From Deltaproteobacteria bacterium (GTDB lineage Bacteria; Desulfobacterota; Syntrophobacteria; Syntrophobacterales; Syntrophobacteraceae): a stretch of 64,000 nt of DNA. The notes beneath the pieces were generated by a model that saw nothing but the letters and a program-made list of their open reading frames with translations, was not told the origin of the DNA and did not search any database. Numbering within the stretch: position 1 is the first letter of the stretch; every line of letters begins with the position of its first letter. A program made the translations under genes and the position numbers. The stretch spans positions 1 to 64,000 of the forward strand of contig JAAYVE010000017.1 in assembly GCA_012517315.1 (NCBI GenBank), written 5' to 3'. Below are positions 47,601 through 56,969 of the stretch, in pieces.

Positions 47601-48175
47601 GGTTCTAAACTCCTTCTTTTCAATTTTTGTGAATTTGATGTTGTGACTTTCCAAACCTGCTGCTAGACCTTTTTCGGTTCGTTTCTTTTTTTTCTTTAGC
47701 CTCCCTCCTTCGTTTTTTTTGATAAGCTCTGACGGACTTTCCGTTTTCTTGGCTCCGATTTCGTGCGAAGGTAGAAGCAACAGAGATGCCAAATTCATTT
47801 TTATTAACAGAATCAATTGGATAGTGATAAATGATGGTTCCATTGGAAAAAGAAGCTGGAGTGCGCAACTGTGAGCCGCTGAGGCGAATCCCGAACGGGC
47901 GAAGGAATTGCGGCCAGTTGACGCACAGCACACGAGCCTGCCGCAGATTGGCAGACCAGCAAAAATTGTCAGTCTTGAGGCAAAGAATGTCGGTTGCGGG
48001 ACTTGCGGTTAGCGAAAGTCCTCCCGGAGAACGACAAAGGAGAGCGGACCGTCTGTCCAAGCCCATCATCCCGCTTTCCGCAGCTCAGGATGGAATGGGT
48101 GGAGTCGCGAGGCCGACTCACGGGGTGAGGCATTGGATGGGTGCTGACTCAGAATTTTGGGACGGGATGTGAGAG
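47601..48175. other. Long divergent intergenic region upstream of pilA
   Basis: About 575 bases between pilin and the glycosyltransferase gene, with no supported gene. It has an inverted repeat GGACTT/AAGTCC (48000-48021) around TAGCGAAA-type sequence and CTGCC/GGCAG (47938-47954). It could contain a structured leader or regulator sites. I looked for a sigma-54 site and found no good match. Confidence 0.4.
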
Positions 48176-49048
48176 ATGGCGAAATTTGCAAAGATCAGCG
48201 TGGTCATACCGGCCTTCAACGAAGAACCGGTCATCGGCAGGGTGATTCGAGAGGTCATTGAGGTCCTCGCTTCACACAAGCTTTTTTGCGAAGTCATCGT
48301 GGTGGATGACGGATCCACGGACAACACGAGCCGGGTCGCGGCGGAGGCCGGGGCGATGGTTATCCGCCATCCCTATAACATCGGAAACGGTGCGGCCGTG
48401 AAACGGGGCATCCGGGTGGCCACGGGTGACGTCATCGTGATGATGGACGGGGACGGACAGCACAATCCTCAGGATATTCCCAGGTTCCTCGAACACATGC
48501 CGCATTACGAGATGGTGGTGGGAGCGAGGACGGCGGAATCGGAGGGAAAGGTTCACCGGAACCTGGCCAACCGGCTCTACAATTCCATCGCTTCCTACAT
48601 TGCTGGAAAAAGGGTGGAAGACCTCACATCGGGTTTTCGAGCCATGAATGCGAAAATCGCCAAGAGCATCGCCTACCTTTTTCCGAGGGGCTATTCTTAC
48701 CCTTCCACGGCCACGATCGCCCTGTTCCTGGGGGGATACACCGTGAAGTACATTCCCATCAAGGCATCTGCCAGGATAGGCAAAAGCAAGATCAGGTTGC
48801 TTTATGATGGCTTAAAATTCCTATTTATATTGGCTCGTGTAGGGACCTTCTACACGCCTCTGCGCCTCTTCGTCCCTTTGGGAGGACTGATCTTCTTTCC
48901 CGGTTTCTTCTACGCCATCTACAAGCTGATCATCGGAAAACCTTGGACGCTCCCCATCGTGATCTCCATCACGGGGGGGCTCCTCGTGTTTATCTTGGGC
49001 CTCATCTCGGAGCAGATCGCCCTCTTACGCATCAGTCGATCGGATTGA
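48176..49048 (+). CDS. Family 2 glycosyltransferase, polyprenol-phosphate type
   Basis: A 290-aa GT2 with two C-terminal membrane helices. The GT-A core has VVIPAFNEEPVIG, VIVVDDGSTDNT and MMDGDGQHNP (DxD). VEDLTSGFRAMN and RIGKSKIR are as in dolichyl/undecaprenyl-phosphate sugar transferases. Probably makes an undecaprenyl-phosphate-linked sugar for surface glycan or the pilin-glycosylating enzyme. First gene of the polysaccharide region. Confidence 0.88.
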   Translation: MAKFAKISVVIPAFNEEPVIGRVIREVIEVLASHKLFCEVIVVDDGSTDNTSRVAAEAGAMVIRHPYNIGNGAAVKRGIRVATGDVIVMMDGDGQHNPQDIPRFLEHMPHYEMVVGARTAESEGKVHRNLANRLYNSIASYIAGKRVEDLTSGFRAMNAKIAKSIAYLFPRGYSYPSTATIALFLGGYTVKYIPIKASARIGKSKIRLLYDGLKFLFILARVGTFYTPLRLFVPLGGLIFFPGFFYAIYKLIIGKPWTLPIVISITGGLLVFILGLISEQIALLRISRSD

Positions 49049-49157
49049 TGAAAGGGGGGGTGCTGCTTTCAAAGAGACTCTGTCAAAAGGCAATGGCAGG
49101 TGGAATGATGGGCAGGGGTTGGTCGATCCCACCCTTCAGGAGAAGAGGGGAGTCGTT

Positions 49158-49547
49158 ATGCCTAATCGTTGCCGGGATTGGTTTAAACAGGCTGTGAGAG
49201 ATCTCCAGCAGGCTGACGATTGCCGTCGCGCGGAACGCCACGAGTGGGCTTGCTTTGCCGCACAGCAGTCTGCTGAAAAGGCTGTGAAGGCATTGCACCT
49301 TTATTTGGGGCAAGAGGCGTGGGGTCATGTCATTGCGAGGTTGCTTCGAGAGCTGCCGGAGACGGTTCCAGTGGGGGAGGATCTGGTGGAAAAGGCGCAC
49401 GTCTTGGATGGCTTCTACATTCCCAGTCGCTATCCCAACGGCCACCCGGAAGGCCCGCCTTTTGAGCATTACGGACGGTTGCAGAGTGAGGAAGCAATAC
49501 GCTATGCCGGTGAGATCATTGAGTTCGTCCGTTGCCAAATGGCCTGA
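49158..49547 (+). CDS. HEPN domain protein
   Basis: A 129-aa HEPN (PF05168) protein with the pattern WFKQAVRDLQQAD, CFAAQQSAEKAVKAL and FYIPSRYPNG. Such proteins pair with minimal nucleotidyltransferases as toxin-antitoxin or regulatory modules. Here the sequence RYPNGH forms an Rx4H arrangement of the kind seen in HEPN RNases. ATG 49158 has GGGGAG five bases upstream. The nucleotidyltransferase frame overlaps its end. Confidence 0.85.
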   Translation: MPNRCRDWFKQAVRDLQQADDCRRAERHEWACFAAQQSAEKAVKALHLYLGQEAWGHVIARLLRELPETVPVGEDLVEKAHVLDGFYIPSRYPNGHPEGPPFEHYGRLQSEEAIRYAGEIIEFVRCQMA

Positions 49548-49893
49548 CGCAAGGACCGTTCAGGAGAAATTGCGCACGTGGGTGAAAGGGGTTTTGCCGA
49601 ACCGAGCGGATCTTCTTCGGGTTGGCTATTTCGGTTCATATGCCCGCGGTGACTGGGGCGTTGGGAGCGACCTGGACCTGTTGATCATCGTGCGCACTTC
49701 GTCTCAACCTTTTGAAAGGCGCGCAGCCGAATGGAATACAATGGATCTGCCGGTCCCGGCAGATGTGCTGGTCTATACGGAGGAGGAATGGCAAGCCCTG
49801 ATGCGTCGGGTAGGTCGGTTTTCAGAAATGCTTCGGCGCGAAGTCATTTGGATTCATGCAGAAAAAGAGGAGGCAGGAGGCTCAGATAGGTAG
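49504..49893 (+). CDS. MNT-type nucleotidyltransferase
   Basis: A minimal nucleotidyltransferase of about 129 aa. Catalytic GYFGSYARGDWGVGSDLDLLI gives GS plus DxD, and ADVLVYTEEEW supplies the third acidic residue. These partners of HEPN proteins may AMPylate or neutralise them. The exact start is uncertain: ATG 49504, GTG 49510 or TTG 49519, all overlapping the HEPN gene. The frame is open further upstream, but that part is the HEPN gene read in another frame. Confidence 0.82.
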   Translation: MPVRSLSSSVAKWPDARTVQEKLRTWVKGVLPNRADLLRVGYFGSYARGDWGVGSDLDLLIIVRTSSQPFERRAAEWNTMDLPVPADVLVYTEEEWQALMRRVGRFSEMLRREVIWIHAEKEEAGGSDR

Positions 49894-50315
49894 CTTTCCT
49901 CAAGATATACTTGACGGTGCTTCGGTTCTTGTCCTGTCAACCCATCCTTTCCCCCATCTTTTCTTTCTATTGTCGTACATCGGCGAGCCGTCCGTTTTCA
50001 GTACTGTCTTCCCCTAGGTGTGACTGCACGGACCGAAACCTTGCACGGATTTCGGCAGATTCCTCGGCGATGCTGGAGAATCGTGGCACCATAAGTGCTA
50101 TTCCAAAAAGGGGGCATTCGTGGAGCGGTTCGATAGGACGTGCGCTATCCTATCATGAAGCCATGGAGCATCCTCCCCGATGGAAAGCGCATCAGCACGG
50201 GGTATCCGGGCTTTGCAATTCCGCATGCTTGTGAAGAAGATGGAAACCTTACCTCACGAGCGCCGGAAGCAAAAGCCGAAGTATTCTTCACAGGAAGCGG
50301 ATCAATTCCCTGACG
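49894..50315. other. Intergenic stretch, no gene seen
   Basis: About 420 bases between the HEPN/MNT pair and the next glycosyltransferase. Pyrimidine-rich near 49935-49975. No protein-coding or RNA feature recognised. Confidence 0.4.
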
Positions 50316-51557
50316 ATGGAATCCATGCAGAACAATCGATCGGCAAACCCCAGTCTGCTCTTGGTAACACGCAACTTCCCTCCGCTTGTGGGGGGGATGG
50401 AACGATTGCTTTTCAACGTCTTCAAAGAACTTGGAAAATCCTTCTCTGTCTCGCTGGTGGGGCCTGCCGGGTGCGGTGAGCACGTGCAGCCCGGAACCCC
50501 TTTGGCTGTCTGCCCGCACAGGCCTGTCTGGAGGTTTCTCCTCCGATGCCAGTGGAACACCTTGCTCCTTGCCAAGAGGACAAATCCTCATCTCGTTTTT
50601 TCGGGGAGCGGGGTGACCGTGCTTGCCGCCCTCATAGCGGGACGGCTGTTGAAGGTACCGGTCGTGACGTATCTGCACGGGCTGGACATCGTGGCAGACA
50701 GCATTGTGTATCGTTCCTGCTTCCTTCCCGCCATCAGGAAGGTTGACGGGATCATCTGCAACAGCCGACATACAGCCCGGCTGGCAAGGGACGCAGGGAT
50801 ATCTGCAGCCGTCAATATTTTGTATCCGGGGGTGACACTCCCGGTAAGAGTCGGTCCCATTGGAGGCGGGGCTTTCAGGGAGAGAATCGGGGCCATGGGA
50901 AGACCGATACTGCTGAGTGTCGGGAGATTGACACCGCGAAAGGGAATCGCCGAGTTCGTGGAGAAAAGTTTACCTGCCATCGTGGCGGTTTATCCTGAAG
51001 TGCTCCATGTGATCGTGGGGAGCGAACCCAAGGACGCCATCGGTGCCGGTGGGGGAATGCGCAAGAGAATCATGGACACGGCGAAACGACTCGGCCTCGG
51101 CGGGAATATCCTTCTTTTGGGCAATGTGGATGACCAGACCCTGGAAAAGGCTTATGAAGCGGCCCTCGTCCATGTTTTTCCCGTTATACACCAACCGGGC
51201 GACGTGGAGGGCTTCGGCATGGTGGCCGTGGAGGCGGCTGCCCACGGTCTTCCCACGGTGGCTTTCGCCCAAGGAGGCGTTGTGGATGCGGTGAGAGACG
51301 GTGTTTCTGGGGTTTTGGTGCCCGAAGGTCATTATGAAGCCATGGCCGAGGTGATCCTGAAATACCTGAGGGGAGGCGATGCCATGCCCTCTCGGGATTC
51401 ATGCATTGGGTTCGCCGAGGGTTTTTCATGGGAGATTTTCGGGGAGAAACTCCGTGGCATTTGCCGGGGTTATCTTCATGGAAACCCTTTGCGAAGCCAC
51501 GGTTGGCCCGGTGCTGGATGTGGAGGTCGGGCGGAAGCCGCCGGCAGAAGAAAGTGA
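50316..51557 (+). CDS. Family 4 glycosyltransferase
   Basis: A 413-aa GT-B enzyme. The N-terminal acceptor half has NFPPLVGGMERLLFNVF (the typical PP.GG.E loop) and TYLHGLDIV. The C-terminal donor half has LSVGRLTPRKG and the EX7E site in DVEGFGMVAVEAAAHGLPTV. Retaining sugar transfer to a surface glycan is likely; the sugar cannot be told. ATG at 50316 or 50325; neither has a close binding site. The last 25 residues are low-complexity Gly/Arg. Confidence 0.85.
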   Translation: MESMQNNRSANPSLLLVTRNFPPLVGGMERLLFNVFKELGKSFSVSLVGPAGCGEHVQPGTPLAVCPHRPVWRFLLRCQWNTLLLAKRTNPHLVFSGSGVTVLAALIAGRLLKVPVVTYLHGLDIVADSIVYRSCFLPAIRKVDGIICNSRHTARLARDAGISAAVNILYPGVTLPVRVGPIGGGAFRERIGAMGRPILLSVGRLTPRKGIAEFVEKSLPAIVAVYPEVLHVIVGSEPKDAIGAGGGMRKRIMDTAKRLGLGGNILLLGNVDDQTLEKAYEAALVHVFPVIHQPGDVEGFGMVAVEAAAHGLPTVAFAQGGVVDAVRDGVSGVLVPEGHYEAMAEVILKYLRGGDAMPSRDSCIGFAEGFSWEIFGEKLRGICRGYLHGNPLRSHGWPGAGCGGRAEAAGRRK

Positions 51558-51634
51558 AAGGACTTTCTTGGCATGTGTCGTGCTTGAGGAAGCCCGCTGT
51601 GCGCAGCAAACTCTATCGAGAAAGCTGGTTAGAG

Positions 51635-52072
51635 ATGGCTGACATGCAACAACCGGGTATTGAAAACATCGTGCACGGGCTTGAGCCCATTGCTCTAATC
51701 ATCCGAGCCACATACGACGAGCCGGGTGTGCATTTCTTCACCCCGCCCAATTTCTCCCAGCAACTGGCGTTCATGAAGCATGAAAGAGGAAAGAGGATAT
51801 CGGCCCATATCCACAATCCCTTGTCGCGACAGGTGCTGTATACCCAAGAAGTATTGTTTGTGCGCAGGGGGAAAGTTCGGGTGAATCTCTACTCCTCGAA
51901 CAAGGAATACCTCTGCTCCAGGGAATTGGGGCCGGGTGACGTGATCCTGTTGTGCGGCGGTGGGCATTCATTTGAAATGCTGGAAGAGACGGCCATGATC
52001 GAAGTGAAACAGGGCCCTTATGCTGGGGATGGCGACAAAACGCGCTTCGACGAGAGTCTTGAATGGAAATGA
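51635..52072 (+). CDS. Cupin-fold protein of polysaccharide locus
   Basis: A 145-aa protein. The cupin pattern is SAHIHNPLSRQVLYTQEVLFVRRG split over residues 52-80, with the later GPGDVILLCGGGHSFEML. It resembles WbuC/cupin proteins beside nucleotide-sugar aminotransferases, possibly an epimerase or isomerase-like enzyme. The stop overlaps the aminotransferase start. The frame is open upstream to 51401, but that part overlaps the GT4 gene and is rejected. Confidence 0.72.
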   Translation: MADMQQPGIENIVHGLEPIALIIRATYDEPGVHFFTPPNFSQQLAFMKHERGKRISAHIHNPLSRQVLYTQEVLFVRRGKVRVNLYSSNKEYLCSRELGPGDVILLCGGGHSFEMLEETAMIEVKQGPYAGDGDKTRFDESLEWK

Positions 52073-53208
52073 TACCGGTAAATGAACCATTGTTCGGTGA
52101 CAGAGAACTGGAATTCGTGGGGGAATGCATACGTACAGGGTGGATTTCCTCTTCCGGTCGCTTCATCGAGGAGTTTGAAGAGCAGTGGTCAGCGTTTTGC
52201 GGGATGCCTCACGGCGTTGCGGTGAGCAACGGCACGACGGCCCTGCAGGTGGCTTTGCGTTGCCTTGAACTGGAACCGGGTGACGAGGTGATCATGCCGA
52301 CGTTCACCATTATTTCCTGCGCGCTGGCTGTGGTGGAATGGGGGGGGGTGCCGGTGCTGGTAGACTGCGATCCGTCAACCTGGTGCATGGATGTTTCCCA
52401 GGTGGAAGGCAAAATCACCCCGCGCACACGGGCCATCATGCCGGTGCATATCTACGGTCACCCTGTGGACATGGACCCGTTGCTGGCTCTTGCAGACAAA
52501 TACAACCTGTTCGTGGTGGAAGACGCTGCTGAGGTACACGGCGCGGAATACCTTTCAGGACGGCACGGCACGGTGACAAAATGGAAGCGCTGCGGGGGGC
52601 TTGGGCATATCAGTACGTTCAGCTTTTACGCCAATAAGCTCATCACCACGGGAGAAGGCGGGATGGTGTTGACTGCCCGGCAGGACCACGCGGAAAGGGC
52701 CCGCAGCCTGCGCAATTTGTGTTTTCGCCGGGACAGGCGTTTCTATCACACGGACCTTGGATACAACTTTCGCATGACCAACCTGCAGGCGGCCATTGGT
52801 CTGGCGCAAATGGAAAGGATGGGGGCGATCATCTCCAGAAAGCGTTGGATGGGGCAAGCGTACTCAGAGCGGCTTCGGGATATTCCCGGCCTGCAGTTGC
52901 CCGTGGAGGAACCCTGGGCGAGACAGGTTTATTGGATGTACGGGCTCGTGCTGGACGAAAGCCTGGGTATGGATGCCAGGGAGTTTGCCAGGCGCTTGGT
53001 CGATTTGGGGGTTGAGACCCGCCCGTTTTTCCTGGGAATGCACGAGCAGCCCGTCTTGCTGGAGCGTGGTCTTTTCAGGGGCGAAAGGTACCCGGTCGCT
53101 GAACGCATCGCACGCCAAGGGCTCTACCTGCCATCGGGCGTTGCACTGACCGAGGATCAACTGGACCGGGTTTGTGAAGCGGTCAGGCAGGTGATAACGT
53201 GCAGGTGA
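52063..53208 (+). CDS. DegT/DnrJ-type sugar aminotransferase, PerA-like
   Basis: A 381-aa PLP enzyme. It begins MIPVNEPLFG after a two-residue extension. It has GWISSSGRFIEEFE, VSNGTTALQVAL, PVHIYGHPVDMDP and VVEDAAEVHG. The PLP lysine is in FSFYANKLITTGEGG. C-terminal ETRPFFLGMHEQP matches the GDP-perosamine synthase (PerA/RfbE) pattern closely. With Gmd in the same locus, GDP-4-keto-6-deoxymannose is the likely substrate, giving GDP-perosamine. The exact product is inference. Confidence 0.85.
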   Translation: MEMIPVNEPLFGDRELEFVGECIRTGWISSSGRFIEEFEEQWSAFCGMPHGVAVSNGTTALQVALRCLELEPGDEVIMPTFTIISCALAVVEWGGVPVLVDCDPSTWCMDVSQVEGKITPRTRAIMPVHIYGHPVDMDPLLALADKYNLFVVEDAAEVHGAEYLSGRHGTVTKWKRCGGLGHISTFSFYANKLITTGEGGMVLTARQDHAERARSLRNLCFRRDRRFYHTDLGYNFRMTNLQAAIGLAQMERMGAIISRKRWMGQAYSERLRDIPGLQLPVEEPWARQVYWMYGLVLDESLGMDAREFARRLVDLGVETRPFFLGMHEQPVLLERGLFRGERYPVAERIARQGLYLPSGVALTEDQLDRVCEAVRQVITCR

Positions 53209-53214
53209 TAACGT
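53187..53214. repeat. 14-bp tandem repeat at a gene junction
   Basis: GCAGGTGATAACGT is present twice in tandem (53187-53200 and 53201-53214). It covers the end of the aminotransferase gene and the start of the methyltransferase gene, duplicating a stop codon context and a GTG start. Confidence 0.85.
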
Positions 53215-54004
53215 GAAGGAACAAGTCTTCGGAGAGGTGTACGCAGGGCATTACGATCAGCTTTATGGCGACAAGGACTACGAGAGGGAATGCGATCTCA
53301 TAGAGGACGTTTTTGGGCGCTACACCTCGAAACGGGTCCAGACGGTCCTCGACCTGGGGTGTGGGACGGGAAGTCATGCCATTCCCCTGGCAAGACGAGG
53401 CTTGAGAGTTGTCGGGGTCGACCGTTCCCCTGACATGCTTGAACGAGGGAGGAAGAAGGCTGCCGATGGAGGGCTTCCTCCGGGACGCCGTCCCCCGGAG
53501 TTCGTGCTGGGAGATGTGCGCTCAGTGGAATTGGGACGTCGCTTCGATGCCGTCCTCATGATGTTTGCGGTGCTGGGTTACCAATTGACGAATGAAGACG
53601 TGCTCTCGGCTCTGTGTACCGTGCGGAAACATCTCCAGCCTGGAGGCCTCTTCATCTGTGATGTCTGGTACGGCCCGGCAGTGCTCTCCATCGGTCCCAG
53701 TGAACGCGTCAAAGTCATCCCCACCGCGGATGGGCAGATCATCCGTGCTGCAAAGGGATCACTGGACACCTACCGCCATCTCTGCCGGGTGGACTACCAC
53801 CTCTGGGAACTGGCAGGTTCGCAGTTGGTCGGTGAGACCAGGGAATCCCACGAGATGCGCTACTTTTTCCCCCAGGAGTTGAGCTTTTTCATGGAGCGGG
53901 CTGAGTTATCAATGGAATGTATCTGTGCGTTTGGCCATCCGTATGAATTGCCGTCAGAGGCAACTTGGAATGTACTCGTAACGGGCAAATGTAAGAACAC
54001 ATAG
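53213..54004 (+). CDS. Class I SAM-dependent methyltransferase
   Basis: A 263-aa methyltransferase. Motif I is VLDLGCGTGSHAIPLA, followed by VVGVDRSPDML, VLGDVRSVELG and the LQPGGLFICDVWYGP block. Likely methylates a sugar of the glycan. Start is GTG 53213 in the second repeat copy, right after the aminotransferase. Confidence 0.82.
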   Translation: MKEQVFGEVYAGHYDQLYGDKDYERECDLIEDVFGRYTSKRVQTVLDLGCGTGSHAIPLARRGLRVVGVDRSPDMLERGRKKAADGGLPPGRRPPEFVLGDVRSVELGRRFDAVLMMFAVLGYQLTNEDVLSALCTVRKHLQPGGLFICDVWYGPAVLSIGPSERVKVIPTADGQIIRAAKGSLDTYRHLCRVDYHLWELAGSQLVGETRESHEMRYFFPQELSFFMERAELSMECICAFGHPYELPSEATWNVLVTGKCKNT

Positions 54005-54231
54005 GGCATCCAGATGATACTGCAGCAACTCCCGAAGTTGCTTTGGATTGCCCATCCATGCGGATCGATGAATGGATCCTTTGTGGAACGTCAGGGAGCA
54101 ACGTCCGGCTAATGGCTTCAGAAGCCATTTCAGCTCCGGAAATTGCTGCTGCTACTGAGATGAGGCAGTCGCATCTTAAGGATGATGTAGAAGGAAAATT
54201 ATTGATTGAAGTCTAGGTTAATGCTTTTTCA

Positions 54232-55461
54232 GTGGCGACAAGAAATTTGGTTATTCCTATGATGATAAAATTCAGAAAGTATTCTCTCATTTTCCAACGA
54301 ATCCTTTGCGGAGAAATTCATCGACGATTTCTGCTTCCAGTCATGGTGGCACGGATTCGAACACATTGGGAGAATGCGACTCTGGAAAGGTTTCAAGGTT
54401 TTCGGGATGCAACGCTTTCTTTCGTGAGTTCCAATCACGACGCATCTAGAGGTGTGGGGTTCTACTCTTACGTTCCTGGAGGTCCCCCATTATTGTATGC
54501 ATCTTGTTATGCAGCATTGATAAAGCATTTATACGGATGCCTGGATTCTTTTTCCCAGCAGGAAAGGAGTGAGTGGACGAACTACCTTCTGAACCATCAG
54601 TCAGATGATGGGTTGTTCCGCGACCCGATAATAGCTTGCCCGGAGGCTGAGAATCTTGACTGGTGGGGGTGGAGGCACTTGACAGTTCATGCCCTGATGG
54701 CCCTCACGGCCCTAGGTGGGGTAGCACCGAAGCCGTTCCGCCTGCTCGATATTTTTCGCAAGCGAGGAGGCATTGCTTCATGGCTGGAGCGGCGAGACTG
54801 GAAACAAGATGCAACTGCTGTGAGTAATGAGATTCAGAATTACGGCACCATGCTCCAATACGCTCGAGACTTTCAAGGTGAAAGTTGGTGTGAGGATGCT
54901 CTCACGGAGATGTTTGCCTGGCTCGATCAAAAGCAGAATCCGGAAACAGGTTATTGGGGATACGATTCGTCCTCTCCCTGGCAAGTGTCTCTGGGAGTTC
55001 AGACAGGCTATCACCTGTGGTGTCTCTATCTATATGATGGGCGACCACTCCAGTATATAGAGCAGATCATCGACAGTTGCCTGTCCACTCAGAACGCTCT
55101 CGGGGGGTTCGGAGTGCCCGTCAATTCAAGTGCCTGTGAGGATATTGACTCACTATTTCCTCTTGTCTGTCTCTCCTTCCTTTCCGACTACCGGCGGGAT
55201 GACATTGAGAGAGCACTCACCGATGCCTTTTTCTGGATCATTGCCAATTTCAACCCGGACGGGGGTGCTGTATTTCGGCGTGGTGAGGATTTTCGTTACG
55301 GTCATGACCTCATGTGGACCCGCGCCAACCAGAGTTCCATGTTTGCCACTTGGTTTCGGACCCTGAGCCTTGCTTATGCGAGCAGAGTATTGTCTACCGG
55401 GTCGCTTGCAAAGCTGGGATGGGGATTTCCGAATTGCCCCGGTTATCAATTCTGGAGATGA
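54232..55461 (+). CDS. Alpha/alpha-toroid protein of unknown function
   Basis: A 409-aa protein rich in helices and aromatic residues with repeating signatures such as YLLNHQSDDGLF, WLDQKQNPETGYWGY, STQNALGGFGVP and NFNPDGGAVF. These QxxDGGF/W-like repeats fit the (alpha/alpha)6 toroid fold of prenyltransferases, cyclases and some glycan lyases or hydrolases. No catalytic motif could be fixed. No signal peptide. It is translationally coupled to the flippase gene by an ATGA overlap, so a role in glycan assembly is likely. Start GTG 54232 or ATG 54259/54262. Confidence 0.6.
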   Translation: MATRNLVIPMMIKFRKYSLIFQRILCGEIHRRFLLPVMVARIRTHWENATLERFQGFRDATLSFVSSNHDASRGVGFYSYVPGGPPLLYASCYAALIKHLYGCLDSFSQQERSEWTNYLLNHQSDDGLFRDPIIACPEAENLDWWGWRHLTVHALMALTALGGVAPKPFRLLDIFRKRGGIASWLERRDWKQDATAVSNEIQNYGTMLQYARDFQGESWCEDALTEMFAWLDQKQNPETGYWGYDSSSPWQVSLGVQTGYHLWCLYLYDGRPLQYIEQIIDSCLSTQNALGGFGVPVNSSACEDIDSLFPLVCLSFLSDYRRDDIERALTDAFFWIIANFNPDGGAVFRRGEDFRYGHDLMWTRANQSSMFATWFRTLSLAYASRVLSTGSLAKLGWGFPNCPGYQFWR

Positions 55462-56954
55462 AACCCGGTCGGATGGAAGCAACGGCAAGAGTCAACATTG
55501 CCCATGTCGAGCAGAAAGCGCTGCATTCTGTCAAATGGTCAGTCTTGATCGAGGCGGTTTCTCGTACGGCGAATCCGTTAATTCTGCTGATTCTGGCACG
55601 CTTTCTGACTCCATCGGATTTTGGGGTCATTGCCACGGCAATGATCGGCATCAGCTTCGCACAGCTCTTTGCAGACGCCGGCCTGAGCAAGGCACTCGTT
55701 CAGACGGAATCGGAATCCAGGGAAGCGGCTGTCGTCGCTTTTTGGCTCAATACTGCGCTGGGAGTGTGTACTTACATCGTATTCTTTTTCGCTGCACCGT
55801 TTTTTGCAGAATTCTTCAACGTCTCAGGTTCCAGCCTTGTCCTGAGGGTCTTGGGGTTGCAGATCATCCTGGCCTCTGCTTCGTCCGTGCAGCAGGCTCT
55901 GCTTGTGAGGGAACTCGATTTTAGGCCGCTCTTTTGGGCCAAATTCTTTTCCGCATTGGTGCCCGGGGTTTTTTCCATCCCCCTTGCATTCTATGGTTTT
56001 GGCGTATGGGCACTTGTAGCCGGGGCTCTGAGCGGGCAATCGCTCAATTTGCTGATCCTCTGGTCCCAAAGCAGTTGGCGACCCGCTATGCGGATGGATT
56101 TGCGACTGACCAAGAAACTGACCGGCTTCGGCTTCTGGGTTCTTGCCGAGGGCTTCGGTGCCTGGTTGATCACTTGGGGGGATTGCCTGCTTTTGGGTAA
56201 ATTCCTGGGCGTATACGAATTGGGTGTGTACAGAACCGGCTGGACACTGGTGACGATTATCTTTGGCTTGGCCTTGAACCCCTTCCTTCCCGTAGTGTAT
56301 TCCAGTCTGTCTCGCCTGCAGGGCGACAAGGCCGCAGTGCTCCATGGGTTTCGCAAGGTCAACCGCGTTGTCATAGGGGTGGCCATGCCCATGGGTATCG
56401 GACTGATGCTGCTTGGACCGGAGATGTCCGCCCTCCTTTTTGACGCCAAATGGTTGGGACTAGGGCAGGTGCTGAGTATTTTGGGCTTGATGGTGGGGCT
56501 GTCATGGCTGGTGGGAATCAACTCCCAGCTGTATACGGCAATTGGAAGGCCACAAATAAACAGCAAAATAATATTCATGGCCATATTGTATTACCTTCCA
56601 TGTTATGCCATTGCTGCTCAGAAAGGATTGGAAGTTTTTCTATACACTCGACTTGTTGTTTCTTTGTTTGCATTGATCATTCATTTTTTGGTATGTAAAA
56701 GAATGTTAGAGATGAGTTTTTTTTATATTTGGAACGATGCTAAATATCAAATAACATCTTCTTTTGCCATGGGAATTGCATTGGCCATCATTAAACAGCT
56801 CTTGTATTTCATTATTCCAGAAGTTCCTCCTTTCATCATGTTAGTTTCTCTTTTTTTAAGTGGTGTGGGAATTTATTTGTCTCTCCTGTGGCTCATGGAT
56901 CAGACATTTATCAATCAGACATTGCGACTCATCAAAGAGGCCGCCGTAAGTTGA
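55458..56954 (+). CDS. Wzx-type oligosaccharide flippase
   Basis: A 498-aa membrane protein with about 14 spans of the polysaccharide-transporter (MOP) superfamily: ILARFLTPSDFGVIATAMIG, AGLSKALVQ and GKFLGVYELGVYRTGW. It flips lipid-linked glycan to the outer leaflet. The ATG overlaps the upstream stop (ATGA). The last 400 bases are clearly more AT-rich than the rest of the gene, pointing to recombination or foreign origin. Confidence 0.87.
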   Translation: MKPGRMEATARVNIAHVEQKALHSVKWSVLIEAVSRTANPLILLILARFLTPSDFGVIATAMIGISFAQLFADAGLSKALVQTESESREAAVVAFWLNTALGVCTYIVFFFAAPFFAEFFNVSGSSLVLRVLGLQIILASASSVQQALLVRELDFRPLFWAKFFSALVPGVFSIPLAFYGFGVWALVAGALSGQSLNLLILWSQSSWRPAMRMDLRLTKKLTGFGFWVLAEGFGAWLITWGDCLLLGKFLGVYELGVYRTGWTLVTIIFGLALNPFLPVVYSSLSRLQGDKAAVLHGFRKVNRVVIGVAMPMGIGLMLLGPEMSALLFDAKWLGLGQVLSILGLMVGLSWLVGINSQLYTAIGRPQINSKIIFMAILYYLPCYAIAAQKGLEVFLYTRLVVSLFALIIHFLVCKRMLEMSFFYIWNDAKYQITSSFAMGIALAIIKQLLYFIIPEVPPFIMLVSLFLSGVGIYLSLLWLMDQTFINQTLRLIKEAAVS

Positions 56955-56969
56955 AATGCGGGAAAATCC

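Noticed and set aside
47881-48060. Cyclic-di-GMP (GEMM) riboswitch upstream of pilA
   Set aside because: A partial ACGCACAG and GCGAAAG look suggestive, but the order and pairing do not fit the consensus.
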